Origin: Alphaproteobacteria bacterium
GTDB taxonomy: Bacteria > Pseudomonadota > Alphaproteobacteria > Caulobacterales > Maricaulaceae
Length of the DNA stretch: 64,000 nucleotides
Assembly (NCBI GenBank): GCA_024278855.1
Contig: JAJRSJ010000027.1
Location: 62,001-126,000 of the forward strand
Reading direction: 5' to 3'
The notes beneath the pieces were generated by a model that was given only the letters and a program-made list of their open reading frames with translations, did no database searches and was not told where the DNA came from. A program made the position numbers and the translations under genes. Below, piece after piece: positions 1-9,307 of this stretch; position 1 is the first letter of the stretch; every line of letters starts with the position of its first letter.

Positions 1-1
1 G

Positions 2-751
2 ATGCGCACTTTGGCGACTTTACAGCTTCCAGATAGCGGCACGGTCAACTTGAACGGTGTAAATATTGCAGAAAACCCTGATGTCATGCGCAGGACTTTA
101 GGTTATCTGCCGCAAGATTTCGGGGTTTACCCGCGCATGAGTGCCGTAGCGCTTTTGGATCATCTGGCCATTTTACAAGGCATTACCGATAATGATGGGC
201 GCAAAACCCAGGTGGAAAGCCTGCTTAAAGAAGTCAATTTATGGCCGAAACGATATTCTGCAGTGTCCACATATTCCGGCGGCCAAAGGCAAAGGTTTGG
301 CGTGGCGCAAGCTTTGCTGGGCGACCCCAAAGTTCTCATTGTTGATGAACCTACCGCCGGGCTGGACCCGCTAGAACGCCAAAGGTTTCTCAACCTTTTA
401 AGCGAGGCAGCAGAGGACAGGATTATTATTCTCTCAACCCATATTGTCGATGATGTGCGCGATCTGTGCCTCGACATGGCCATAATGGGCGACGGCGAAA
501 TAGTTGCACGCGGTGCGCCGGAAGATTTGATCGCCAAGATAGACGGTAAGGTCTGGCGCAAGCAAGTTGATAAAGACGAGGTTGAAGCCTTGCGAGAGAA
601 ACATCAGGTCTTGAAAACCCAGATCCAAAAAGGCGGTGTCACAGTGAGCGTTCTGGCTGACAAGGCACCAACTGGCTCCTCTGCCGGATTTAAAAAATCC
701 GCCCCCGATCTCGAAGACGCCTATTTCGCCCATTTGAACAGATTTGTGTAG
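2..751 (+). CDS. ABC transporter ATP-binding protein (5' partial)
   Basis: This is the nucleotide-binding subunit of an ABC transporter, cut by the window edge. The visible part carries the signature YSGGQRQRFGVAQALLGDP near residue 90, Walker B with the D-loop (VLIVDEPTAGLDP) and the H-loop histidine (ILSTHIVDD). The Walker A P-loop is missing. The first Met matches the Met just after the P-loop in this family (TLMR-LATL), so it is internal and the true start lies upstream. The gene ends 9 bp before the permease-peptidase gene and almost certainly forms one operon and one exporter with it. The substrate cannot be told from sequence. Confidence 0.93.
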   Translation: MRTLATLQLPDSGTVNLNGVNIAENPDVMRRTLGYLPQDFGVYPRMSAVALLDHLAILQGITDNDGRKTQVESLLKEVNLWPKRYSAVSTYSGGQRQRFGVAQALLGDPKVLIVDEPTAGLDPLERQRFLNLLSEAAEDRIIILSTHIVDDVRDLCLDMAIMGDGEIVARGAPEDLIAKIDGKVWRKQVDKDEVEALREKHQVLKTQIQKGGVTVSVLADKAPTGSSAGFKKSAPDLEDAYFAHLNRFV

Positions 752-760
752 GGGGCCGCT

Positions 761-3700
761 ATGTTTGGCAAGCTTTTGGCATTCGAAATAAAACTCCACA
801 CGAGCCAAATCGGATTTTGGGTGGTTGTCTCCATCATGTTTATTCTGGGCGCTTTATTTATGTCGTTGGACTTTCTGTCTATGTCTGCCACCGGGGAGCG
901 CATTAAGGCTAATGGGGCTCTGACAGTCGCGGTTATGGTTTCGTTTTTCAGCATGTTTTCAATATTTTTTGGGGCGGTATTTGTGGTCGGCGGCGTGATG
1001 CGCGATCAGGTACATAACTTCCTCGAAATCACCCATAGCGCGCCGATCAAAACCAGTACAATGATGATCACCCGCATGGTCGGTGTCTATATCGCCGTGT
1101 TTTTATGCCTTTTTGCCTTCGTACTTGGTTTGGCTATGGGGCAATATATGCCGTGGTTGGCCACAGAATCTTTGGGGCCGAAAAATCTTCTGTATTTCTT
1201 GCAGCCTACATTGGTGTTTATGGTCATCAATGCATTACTGGTCAGCGGCATATATACGGCTGTCGCGGCCATTACCCGCAATAAAGCTTTGGTTTATGTT
1301 ACGGCTATTGCTTTATTTCTCCTCTACATGGTCAGCGGTTTGATGACCACGCAAAGCACGCCCAAATGGGTGATGGCTTTGGTTGACCCTTTCGGGGCCA
1401 ATGCACTCGCCCTGGCGGCAGAGTTCTGGCCTGCGGCCGAGCAAAATACCCGCATGTCGCCCCTTGGCGGTTATGTGGGCCTGAACAGGTTAGTTTGGGG
1501 CGGCTTTGCCATCTTCTTGTATTTGGCCACATTCAAACTATTCAAGCGCGGGCTTGTTGCAGGCAAGAACAAAAACGCAATAGAGGCCGAAACCCTTAGC
1601 ACAAAAGCAATCACCCTGCCCACGGCGAAAACCAATTACAATACCGGGAGCGCGGTGAAAGCATTTTGGGCGCGGTTTAAGCTTGAATATTTACGCACGG
1701 TCAAATCTATTCCCTTCATTATTCTGGCCGGGCTTTGTGTTGTGTTCTTCGCCCTCATTGTGATTATTCAGCTCAACTTTGCACCCGACCCGGTCTTGCC
1801 GACCAATGCTTTGCTTGTGGGCATGGTGTTTGGCAGTTTGTCTTTGCCGACCATGTTGATCATTATTTTCTTTAGCGGCGAAATTATCTGGCGCGACAAA
1901 GTAGCTGGCATGACCGAAATTATAGATGCTAGCCCGGTTAGAAATTGGTCGTTAATGGCGGCAAAATGGGCCGCACTTATGGCCATTGTTTTCACCATAT
2001 TTATCGTCGGTCTGGCCTTTGGCATGACCGCACAAGTGTTCATGGGCGATGTGCCGGTTAATCCGCTGACCCATTTTAAATTCACCGCATTTGGTTTCGT
2101 GCCGACATTTGCGCTGTATTGCATCCTCGTATTGTTCGTACAAAATTTCATGCCAAACCGCATAGCCGGCATGGTGGCTTCGGCGGCGGTTTTAATCTTT
2201 TTTGTCATCGGTATCAATTTTCTACCCTTCGCCCATCCGTTGATGGATTACGGCTCCGTGCCGGCTGGAAGTTTGTCGGAACTAAACGGCTTTGCCAGCC
2301 TGATCGGGTTTAAATGGTTTTTGTTGTATTGGGGTTCATTGGCAGCATTGTTCGCGGTTCTCAGCATCTGGCTGTGGCGACGCGGGCTACAATCCTCCCT
2401 GCGCGCCCGCATGAAAGGCTTGCGTAAACGGATTACCGTACCCTCAATTGCTGTGGCCAGCCTGTTTTTGGCCAGTTTTGCCGGTTCGGGGGCTTATATC
2501 TATAAGTCCTATAATATTGACAATAATTTTAGAACAGCAAAACAGGCCGAACTTAGGCGGGGTAAGTGGGAAAAACTGCTCGGCGATCAATTAAAAGCCC
2601 CCATACCGAAAATCCGCAGTGTTGATGTTGAAATGCAGTTTTCACCATCACAGCAATCCTCGGTAGTTAAAGGCACATATATTCTCGAAAATGCCAACGC
2701 CGAACCCTTGCGCGAGGTTTATGTCAGCGTCCCGGTTTCCCACAAAAGAGAAATACTGCAGCTTGACATAGACGGTGCCAAACTTGTCACCGACGGTGAA
2801 AACATCAAAGATCTTGAAAGTTTCGGCATTCAGCTGTTTAAATTTGATCCGGCATTTATGCCCGGTGCCAAAACCACACTTAGCTTTGAGCTCGTGCAAA
2901 GCCCGCCAGTCCTCGGAGACGGAAGCCGAATTTTACGCAACGGCACATTCGTGGATAATTTCTCCTCCATGCCGCAACTGGATATAAGAGACCGCCGCCT
3001 GACCAATCCGGACAAGCGCCGCAAATACGGCCTGGGGGAGCGCGAGAAAGCGCCGGACCGCACCGATATGCTTGCCCGTCAATCCCTGTTCTTTGGCCGC
3101 TCAGCCGACCGGGTGGATTTCAAAGCCAAAGTCTGTACGGATATTGGCCAAATTCCTATCGCGCCGGGTAAAATGATGCGCACTTACGCGGAAAACGGCA
3201 AGGCGTGCCGGGATTATCAAGCCATCAATCCGATTATGAATTTCTTTTCTTTCTTGTCGGCAGACTTTGAAGTCGTTCGCAGTGAGTGGAAAGACACCAA
3301 AGGCCTAAACGGCAAAGACGTTGACCTAGCTATCTATTTTCACCATGAACACGCCTATAATACCGAACTTATGATGCAAGCCATGAAAGACAGCCTTGAT
3401 ACGTTCACGGAAATTTACGGCCCCTATCAATATAACCAGATCCGGATTATGGAATTTCCTTATCGGAGCTTTGCCCAAGCCTTTGCCGGCACCATCCCGT
3501 TTTCGGAAAATATGGGTTTTGTTCGCGATCCGGGCGACCCGGATGATAACAAATCCGTTGATCTGGCCACCTATATCACCATGCACGAAGTCGGCCATCA
3601 ATGGTTCGGCCACCAGATTGTGCCTGCCTACACTAAAGGCTTTAATATACTGTCGGAAGGTTTGACGGAAAACGCGGCCATGACCGCCTATGAACAAAAA

Positions 3701-4396
3701 CTTGGCTGGCAAAAGGCCCGCAGATTGTTGGAGCAATACACAATTCAGGCTTATCTGACGGGGCGCATTGTTGACCGGGACGACGAGCCGCCATTGGCCA
3801 AAGCCGAAGGGCAGGGCTACTTGAATTACAACAAAGCCAGTTGGGTGTTTTGGGGACTTAAACACAACATGGGCGAAGAGAAAATGCAGGCGGCGATTCG
3901 CGGTTTTCTGGACGAATACGGCACTAAAAATGCCCCCTACCCGACCACAATCGAGCTAGTCAACGCTCTACGCGCCGCCGCGCCCGAAGATATGCAAGGC
4001 CTGATTACCGATTATTGGGACAGGATTGTGTTTTGGCGCATGAGTGTGGGCGGTGATGTCAAGCTGACGGGTAATGAAGCGGACGGATACGAGGTCAGCT
4101 TCACCGCCAAGGTCGATAAACGCATCGCATCCGAAGCAGACGGCAAGGAAACATCCGTCACCGAAATTGACGGCGAAAGTTTAAACGAATGGGTCGAGAT
4201 CGGGTTTTACGACCAAGACCCGAAAGACACATTGGGCGGCGATTGGCTAAAGCTGGAGCGGGTGAGGATCACCAAAGCCGAGACGGAGCTTTCGTTTACC
4301 CTCAAACAGAAACCCACTCACGTCCTGCTCGACCCGCGCCGCTTGCTGATCGAGCGCAATGTCACCGATAATGTGAAAAAGATTATCACGGAGTAG
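761..4396 (+). CDS. ABC-2 type permease fused to M1-family aminopeptidase domain
   Basis: A 1211-residue fusion protein. The first ~590 residues hold two sets of hydrophobic helices typical of ABC-2 permeases. One more membrane segment near residue 565 leads into a large C-terminal M1 (gluzincin) peptidase-like domain. That domain has the zinc motif HEVGH at about residues 942-946, the third ligand in LSEGLTE and a GAMEN-like SENMG. The spacing from the second His to the third ligand is one residue longer than in classical M1 enzymes; I recall the same spacing in other permease/M1 fusions. With the upstream ATPase it probably forms a membrane complex coupling ABC activity to a periplasmic peptidase-like module. 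The start follows a GGGGGC-type ribosome site. Substrate unknown. Confidence 0.9.
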   Translation: MFGKLLAFEIKLHTSQIGFWVVVSIMFILGALFMSLDFLSMSATGERIKANGALTVAVMVSFFSMFSIFFGAVFVVGGVMRDQVHNFLEITHSAPIKTSTMMITRMVGVYIAVFLCLFAFVLGLAMGQYMPWLATESLGPKNLLYFLQPTLVFMVINALLVSGIYTAVAAITRNKALVYVTAIALFLLYMVSGLMTTQSTPKWVMALVDPFGANALALAAEFWPAAEQNTRMSPLGGYVGLNRLVWGGFAIFLYLATFKLFKRGLVAGKNKNAIEAETLSTKAITLPTAKTNYNTGSAVKAFWARFKLEYLRTVKSIPFIILAGLCVVFFALIVIIQLNFAPDPVLPTNALLVGMVFGSLSLPTMLIIIFFSGEIIWRDKVAGMTEIIDASPVRNWSLMAAKWAALMAIVFTIFIVGLAFGMTAQVFMGDVPVNPLTHFKFTAFGFVPTFALYCILVLFVQNFMPNRIAGMVASAAVLIFFVIGINFLPFAHPLMDYGSVPAGSLSELNGFASLIGFKWFLLYWGSLAALFAVLSIWLWRRGLQSSLRARMKGLRKRITVPSIAVASLFLASFAGSGAYIYKSYNIDNNFRTAKQAELRRGKWEKLLGDQLKAPIPKIRSVDVEMQFSPSQQSSVVKGTYILENANAEPLREVYVSVPVSHKREILQLDIDGAKLVTDGENIKDLESFGIQLFKFDPAFMPGAKTTLSFELVQSPPVLGDGSRILRNGTFVDNFSSMPQLDIRDRRLTNPDKRRKYGLGEREKAPDRTDMLARQSLFFGRSADRVDFKAKVCTDIGQIPIAPGKMMRTYAENGKACRDYQAINPIMNFFSFLSADFEVVRSEWKDTKGLNGKDVDLAIYFHHEHAYNTELMMQAMKDSLDTFTEIYGPYQYNQIRIMEFPYRSFAQAFAGTIPFSENMGFVRDPGDPDDNKSVDLATYITMHEVGHQWFGHQIVPAYTKGFNILSEGLTENAAMTAYEQKLGWQKARRLLEQYTIQAYLTGRIVDRDDEPPLAKAEGQGYLNYNKASWVFWGLKHNMGEEKMQAAIRGFLDEYGTKNAPYPTTIELVNALRAAAPEDMQGLITDYWDRIVFWRMSVGGDVKLTGNEADGYEVSFTAKVDKRIASEADGKETSVTEIDGESLNEWVEIGFYDQDPKDTLGGDWLKLERVRITKAETELSFTLKQKPTHVLLDPRRLLIERNVTDNVKKIITE

Positions 4397-4474
4397 GCCA
4401 TATTTAGCAGTCATACCCGTGACAACGGTGCAACTATAGGCATACTGTCACATATAGATAAATTGAGGTGGTGA

Positions 4475-5668
4475 ATGTTTTATCGATTTGGCGTTGTTGT
4501 TCTGAATATTATTTTTTCAATTTTTGTCTTGTCTCTAGCTTGGGGGCAAAACGCAGAGGCAAGTGATAATACGCAAAAGCTGAAACAGCATTATCAATCC
4601 TATCAGACCGCAGTGAAAAACGGCGAGTACCGGCTGGCTCTGGTGGCGGCTGATGATGCATGGAAGACATCGGAAGACACACTGGGTCACGCCAAGCAAA
4701 CTGGAGATTTCGCCTATATCTATGCAGCTTTAGGACAACAACTTACAGGCAATAAACGCAATAAACGGGTTGAGAAAGCTTTTGAAAGAAGTCTAGAACT
4801 AGCCAATTTGCACGGCGAAAAAACTGCAAAACACACAATCATGCGGCAATTAAGGTACGGGGTTTATTGGACACAAATTGGCAAGCGCAAAAAAGGCAAT
4901 GCGCAACTTGAAGCCGCCGAACAATTGGCGCAATCCTCCGGATTAACGACCAACAAAACCTATGCGACTTTATTGCACGTAAAATCCAAACTTGCCTTCG
5001 AAAGAAAACAATACGCTACGGCGGAAACAGCCGCCGTTTTGGCACTGCAAATTATGGAAAACCTGGATCTAGCCGAAACCCGCATTGGCTATGAAATGTT
5101 ATATAGCCGTGCATTAGTGCAGTTAAAGTTGAAACAATGGCCTGAGGCCATAGACGGGTTTGGAAAAATTTCCGCCAATGTGGATAGGGTTCTGCCAAAA
5201 GCCCATAGATTTATCGGCCGGGCATATTTTCTGGAAAGCCGGGCCGTTCAGCAATACGATAAGGCCAACAATCTCGATTATAACGAAATTACCGATATCG
5301 GTAACTGCCGGGGTTGTTGGCCAAATTTTGACCCTAAATACACGGCTAATTTAAGCTTGAGGATGAAGTATAACGTTGAAAGGCATCCTCCGGTCATGCC
5401 AAAATATGCGCACGGCTCTGGGGTTGTGGCATTGATGTACGATACCGATGACGCGGGCAAGCCTGTAAATATCAGAATAATTGAACGCTCCTCTGCCAGG
5501 GCTTTTGATAGGCCAAGCATTGAGGCAGTGGAAAAATGGAACATCACCGACAAACAAACTGGTTTGCCAGCAAAGAGGGCCAAAGACCTGGTCACCATAA
5601 TGACATTTCAGCTCACCGACCAAACCGGGAAATTATTGGATTTTTATGGCAAGGCCATTGAGAATTAG
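4475..5668 (+). CDS. Secreted TPR-like protein with TonB C-terminal domain
   Basis: The protein (397 aa) starts with a clear signal peptide or N-terminal anchor (hydrophobic residues ~5-25, then AEAS). Helical TPR-like repeats follow over roughly residues 30-270. The last ~100 residues (RHPPVMPKYAHGSG... to FDRPSIEAVEKW) match the pattern of a TonB C-terminal domain: a DxxGKPVNIRI strand followed by a helix. It probably acts in the periplasm or at the inner membrane in TonB-type or envelope interactions. No proline-rich spanning linker is visible, so it is not a classical TonB. The start ATG follows GAGGTGGTGA. It sits 78 bp after the permease-peptidase gene and may be a separate transcript. 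Confidence 0.75.
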   Translation: MFYRFGVVVLNIIFSIFVLSLAWGQNAEASDNTQKLKQHYQSYQTAVKNGEYRLALVAADDAWKTSEDTLGHAKQTGDFAYIYAALGQQLTGNKRNKRVEKAFERSLELANLHGEKTAKHTIMRQLRYGVYWTQIGKRKKGNAQLEAAEQLAQSSGLTTNKTYATLLHVKSKLAFERKQYATAETAAVLALQIMENLDLAETRIGYEMLYSRALVQLKLKQWPEAIDGFGKISANVDRVLPKAHRFIGRAYFLESRAVQQYDKANNLDYNEITDIGNCRGCWPNFDPKYTANLSLRMKYNVERHPPVMPKYAHGSGVVALMYDTDDAGKPVNIRIIERSSARAFDRPSIEAVEKWNITDKQTGLPAKRAKDLVTIMTFQLTDQTGKLLDFYGKAIEN

Positions 5669-5682
5669 TCTATAGCGGGCGA

Positions 5683-6591
5683 ATGACCAATACCTCACCA
5701 CCAATTGCCCCGCCCTTTGTCCCACCCTTTGCTTTGTTTATTCGCGGGCCGTCTGCCCGGATTTTTGCCTTGTCCGATGATCTCGGCTTTGAAATGGAGA
5801 TGCAGGCTTTGGCGGTCTCCGTGTTTGAAGACGGGCCGGACACGATGCATGTGCAGGCCTTGTTCAACACTGAAGACGAGGCTAATGCCTGTGAAGCTGC
5901 GCTTGATTTGAACGGGCTTGAACATTTTATCACCCAATTACCGAACGAAGACTGGACGGCCAAATCCCAAGCCGGACTGCCGCCCGTGATAGCCGGGCGG
6001 TTCTTTATCTACGGCTCTCACGATACGGACAATATCCCAAAGCAGGTGGTTTTCCCCATTTGCATCAATGCGGGTCTGGCCTTTGGCACCGGGCATCACG
6101 GCACGACCACGGGCTGTTTATTGGCCTTTGAAGCTTTGATAGCGCAAAATTTGGAGGCCGAGAAAGCGGCGGCCTGGCCGGCAAACATTCTGGACTTGGG
6201 GTGCGGCGCAGGCGTGTTGGCCATTGCAGCAGCCAAAGCTTTAAACCGCAATGTGACCGCAACCGACATTGATATGGATGCAGTTAACGTGACCAATGAT
6301 AATGCCCGCATCAATGATGTCGCCCACCTTATCACCACAAGGCAAGCGGACGGTATTGTAAACGGCGCAAAATACGATCTGATCTTCGCCAATATTTTGG
6401 CAAAACCCCTCATGCTTATGGCCCCGGATATTGCCGGTGCTTTGGCGGCGGGTGGTGTAGTTATTTTATCGGGACTTTTGGACGAACAAGCCCAGGACAT
6501 GATCACATGTTACGAAGCCCAAGACCTGAAACTTATCCGCCGCGCCAGCCTCAAAGGTTGGACGACACTAAGTATGAAGCGCGTACTGTAG
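5683..6591 (+). CDS. prmA: Ribosomal protein L11 methyltransferase
   Basis: PrmA is a cytoplasmic SAM-dependent enzyme that methylates ribosomal protein L11. The diagnostic stretch GLAFGTGHHGTTTGC is present around residue 130, followed by SAM motif I (ILDLGCGAGVLAIAAAK), the acidic ATDID motif that binds the ribose, and DLIFANILAKPL, the post-motif of this family. Length (302 aa) is normal for the family. The start lies 15 bp after the preceding stop codon with only a weak GCGGG ribosome site. The downstream neighbours are on the opposite strand, so the genes converge. Confidence 0.95.
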   Translation: MTNTSPPIAPPFVPPFALFIRGPSARIFALSDDLGFEMEMQALAVSVFEDGPDTMHVQALFNTEDEANACEAALDLNGLEHFITQLPNEDWTAKSQAGLPPVIAGRFFIYGSHDTDNIPKQVVFPICINAGLAFGTGHHGTTTGCLLAFEALIAQNLEAEKAAAWPANILDLGCGAGVLAIAAAKALNRNVTATDIDMDAVNVTNDNARINDVAHLITTRQADGIVNGAKYDLIFANILAKPLMLMAPDIAGALAAGGVVILSGLLDEQAQDMITCYEAQDLKLIRRASLKGWTTLSMKRVL

Positions 6592-6603
6592 GACTTCAAA
6601 TCT

Positions 6604-6840
6604 TTATCCCAGAATTTTTGCTTGCACATAACCAAGCGCAAATAACCGTAAATATGAAGCCAAACCGTGGGGGCTATCTGTCGCCGTGCGTTCATCGTCA
6701 AGGGCGGTAATAAAGGCCGCCAAAGACCGCCCATCTGCCTTAACTGCCCCGTCAATCACCACCCAAAACTCTACCTCAAGGGCAATAGATGTGCGGTGGG
6801 TGTGGATAGAGATCGAGCGTTTTTGCAAAGCTTTATTCAT
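6604..6840 (-). CDS. Ribbon-helix-helix domain protein (RHH_4-like)
   Basis: This 78-aa protein matches the RHH_4 pattern: an N-terminal strand KRSISIHTHRTSIALE, then EFWVVIDGAVKADGRSLAAF and a C-terminal LASYLRLFALGYV. Such proteins are small dimeric DNA-binding folds common in alphaproteobacteria. Its start codon overlaps the last codons of the DUF4169 gene by 8 bp (stop at 6833-6835, start at 6840), so it is the third member of a fumC-DUF4169-RHH_4 unit. The DNA target is unknown. Confidence 0.85.
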   Translation of the reverse strand: MNKALQKRSISIHTHRTSIALEVEFWVVIDGAVKADGRSLAAFITALDDERTATDSPHGLASYLRLFALGYVQAKILG

Positions 6841-7012
6841 CTAATTTGCGGTCATCGTGGCGTTTTTTATCTTGGACTTTTTCAAACTCGTCCAGACGCT
6901 TTTCGGCCTTGTTGCGGCCAAATTTTTTGCGGTTTTCGGATGCCTGCGTTTCTTTTTGAGCGTAGCCTGCCCGCTTTTTGGCCCGCTTAAAATTGACGAT
7001 ATTACCCGTCAT
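6833..7012 (-). CDS. DUF4169 family small protein
   Basis: This 59-aa gene is too short for the ORF track. I translated it from the minus strand. It begins [20 protein letters not shown] and continues with a highly charged Lys/Arg/Glu-rich helix ending DDRKLDE. The opening '[10 protein letters not shown]' and the overall size match the DUF4169 family, known from alphaproteobacteria. Its ATG overlaps the fumC stop codon (ATGA overlap) and its stop overlaps the RHH_4 start, a strong sign of translational coupling. The function of the family is unknown. Confidence 0.85.
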   Translation of the reverse strand: MTGNIVNFKRAKKRAGYAQKETQASENRKKFGRNKAEKRLDEFEKVQDKKRHDDRKLDE

Positions 7013-8418
7013 TTTTTTGGGCCAATCATCAATTTAGGCTGCACAACTTTGTCAAATTCAGCCGCCGTAACGAACCCAAGACCCACGGCTTCTTCGCGCA
7101 AGGTTGTGCCGTTTTTGTGAGCAGTTTTTGCGACTTTGGTGGCGTTATCATAGCCTATTTTGGGCGCAAGGGCCGTGACCAACATCAAGGAGCGTTCCAG
7201 CAAGACCTTGATCTGGTCTTCATTGGCGCTAATACCAACAACGCAACGCACCGAAAAGCTGATGCAAACATCGGACAATAATCTTATACTCTGGTCCATA
7301 TTATACATCATCACCGGCTTATAAACATTAAGCTCGAAATGCCCCTGAGAACCGGCCATGGTCATGGTGGTGTTATTACCCATAACCTGAGTACACACCA
7401 TGGTCAGGGCTTCGATCTGGGTCGGGTTGACTTTGCCCGGCATGATGGAACTGCCCGGCTCATTGGCGGGCAAGCTGATTTCGCCAAGGCCAGACCGGGG
7501 GCCGGACGCCAAAAACCTGATATCATTGGCGATTTTGTACAGGCTCGCGGCCACCGTGTTCAGCGCACCGTGGCACGACACAAATGCATCATGGGCGGCG
7601 AGGGCTTCAAATTTATTGGGCGCGGTCTTGAACGGTAATTTGGTGTAACTGGCTACTTCTTCGGCGAACATTTTGGCAAAACCCGGCTTGGTGTTCAGCC
7701 CCGTTCCTACCGCCGTACCGCCCTGGGCTAAAGGCATTAGTTCCTTCAGACCGGCTTTGATGCGCTTGATACCGTTGTCCAATTGGGCCACATAGCCGGA
7801 AAATTCCTGACCCAAAGTGATGGGCGTGGCGTCTTGGGTATGGGTGCGGCCAATTTTGATGATTTTGCGAAATTCCTGTGATTTATCATTGAGCGCATTT
7901 CGAAGCACGGCGAGCGCGGGCAATAAGCGGTGATGAATTTCTTCTGCCGCGGCAATGTGCATGGCGGTCGGGAAAGTATCATTGGAGCTTTGCCCCATAT
8001 TGACATGGTCATTGGGATGTACCGGGTCTTTGGAGCCAATCTCCCCGCCCATGATCTCGATAGCCCGGTTGGCGATCACCTCGTTGGCGTTCATATTGCT
8101 TTGGGTGCCTGACCCGGTCTGCCAAATAGACAGGGGAAAATTATCGTCCAGCTTGCCCTCGGCGACTTCGGAGGCGGCGCGAACAACGGCTTTGGTGCGC
8201 CCGCTATCCAGATCTCCCAAAGACCGATTGGTCAGGGCGGCACTTCGTTTGACAATACCGAGCGCCCGCACCATTGCTTGGGGCATGATCTCGATCCCGA
8301 TGGGGAAATTGATCAAGGAACGCGCCGTCTGCGCCCCGTAATATTTATCCGCAGGCACTTTAAGCTTGCCAAAACTGTCGGATTCAGTACGCGTAGAATT
8401 GGGGCGGGTCTTTGTCAT
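7009..8418 (-). CDS. fumC: Class II fumarate hydratase
   Basis: FumC interconverts fumarate and malate in the TCA cycle without an iron-sulfur cluster. The superfamily signature [13 protein letters not shown] lies around residue 315-325. Other conserved blocks are [33 protein letters not shown] and the N-terminal [16 protein letters not shown]. Length (469 aa) is typical. It is the first gene of a minus-strand unit with the DUF4169 and RHH_4 genes, sharing an ATGA overlap with DUF4169. sspB lies 32 bp upstream on the same strand. Confidence 0.97.
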   Translation of the reverse strand: MTKTRPNSTRTESDSFGKLKVPADKYYGAQTARSLINFPIGIEIMPQAMVRALGIVKRSAALTNRSLGDLDSGRTKAVVRAASEVAEGKLDDNFPLSIWQTGSGTQSNMNANEVIANRAIEIMGGEIGSKDPVHPNDHVNMGQSSNDTFPTAMHIAAAEEIHHRLLPALAVLRNALNDKSQEFRKIIKIGRTHTQDATPITLGQEFSGYVAQLDNGIKRIKAGLKELMPLAQGGTAVGTGLNTKPGFAKMFAEEVASYTKLPFKTAPNKFEALAAHDAFVSCHGALNTVAASLYKIANDIRFLASGPRSGLGEISLPANEPGSSIMPGKVNPTQIEALTMVCTQVMGNNTTMTMAGSQGHFELNVYKPVMMYNMDQSIRLLSDVCISFSVRCVVGISANEDQIKVLLERSLMLVTALAPKIGYDNATKVAKTAHKNGTTLREEAVGLGFVTAAEFDKVVQPKLMIGPKK

Positions 8419-8450
8419 GTTAGGTCTCTGAAATTTAATGTTGTTTGTGG

Positions 8451-9122
8451 TTATTTCTTGCGAAACGCATCCAGACTGACGACTTTGTTGGCCCCATCTT
8501 CACTTTTGTCGCCTTTTTTGCTTGTATCCTTCGGACGGCTGGTATCGACTTTCGCGGGTTTTTTGCCGGGTTTTATCGCGGTTTTTTTACTCGGCTTCTT
8601 GCCTGATATTTTATTCGGTATTTTGCCGGATATAGGCGCAGGCTCAACCGCTTTGGGGCCGGGCGCGGCTTCCGGTCTTAACTTGGCCAAAGTCACGGGT
8701 GCATTTTTTTGTGTATCCCCGGCAGCACCTACTGGTGCATCGGACATTTCCCCAGACATTTCCTTAGGCGGATCAAATTGCATAGCAAAACCGACACTGG
8801 GGTCGTGAAATCTTGTAATGGCCGTATAAGGTACGGACAGATATTTCGGCACACCGCCAAATTTTAGCGTCACCTCGAAACTGTCATCATGGGCTTTCAG
8901 GTCCCAAAATTGATGTTCCAGCACAATGGTGATTTCGTCTTCGTATTTATCGGCCAAACTTGCGTCCACATCTACACCCGGAAAACGGGTGAGAAAGGTG
9001 ATGTAAAAATGGTGGGCGCCCGGCAAACCGTCTTCGCGGATAACACGGCGAATTGCATCGCGCACCACGCTGCGAAGGGCCAACTGGGTCATCCGGTCAT
9101 AATTCATTAAATCTTGGGACAA
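8451..9122 (-). CDS. sspB: SspB-family ClpXP adaptor (alpha type)
   Basis: SspB binds ssrA-tagged proteins and delivers them to ClpXP for degradation. The N-terminal ~130 residues match the alphaproteobacterial SspB fold: [55 protein letters not shown] and [19 protein letters not shown]. The C-terminal ~90 residues are a Pro/Lys-rich disordered tail, consistent with the flexible tail that carries a ClpX-binding segment at the extreme C-terminus. The start is a TTG with AGGAG six bases upstream, better than any downstream ATG. Confidence 0.88.
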   Translation of the reverse strand: MSQDLMNYDRMTQLALRSVVRDAIRRVIREDGLPGAHHFYITFLTRFPGVDVDASLADKYEDEITIVLEHQFWDLKAHDDSFEVTLKFGGVPKYLSVPYTAITRFHDPSVGFAMQFDPPKEMSGEMSDAPVGAAGDTQKNAPVTLAKLRPEAAPGPKAVEPAPISGKIPNKISGKKPSKKTAIKPGKKPAKVDTSRPKDTSKKGDKSEDGANKVVSLDAFRKK

Positions 9123-9307
9123 ACTTCGCTCCTGATAATTAACCCCAACCTAACCCTCTAGCGCGAATAATCAACCGTGATTTATGATGATATGCCAATC
9201 CAATATTCGCATCACAGGAGAGGCAACAGTATTTGTTAATCATAAATACAGTCCGGTTATTAAGGCTTTTGGCATATGTATTGCACAAATGTGGGAACAG
9301 GTTGGAA

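Noticed and set aside
3326-3865. 179-aa antisense ORF
   Set aside because: It is a shadow of the M1 peptidase domain with no family features.
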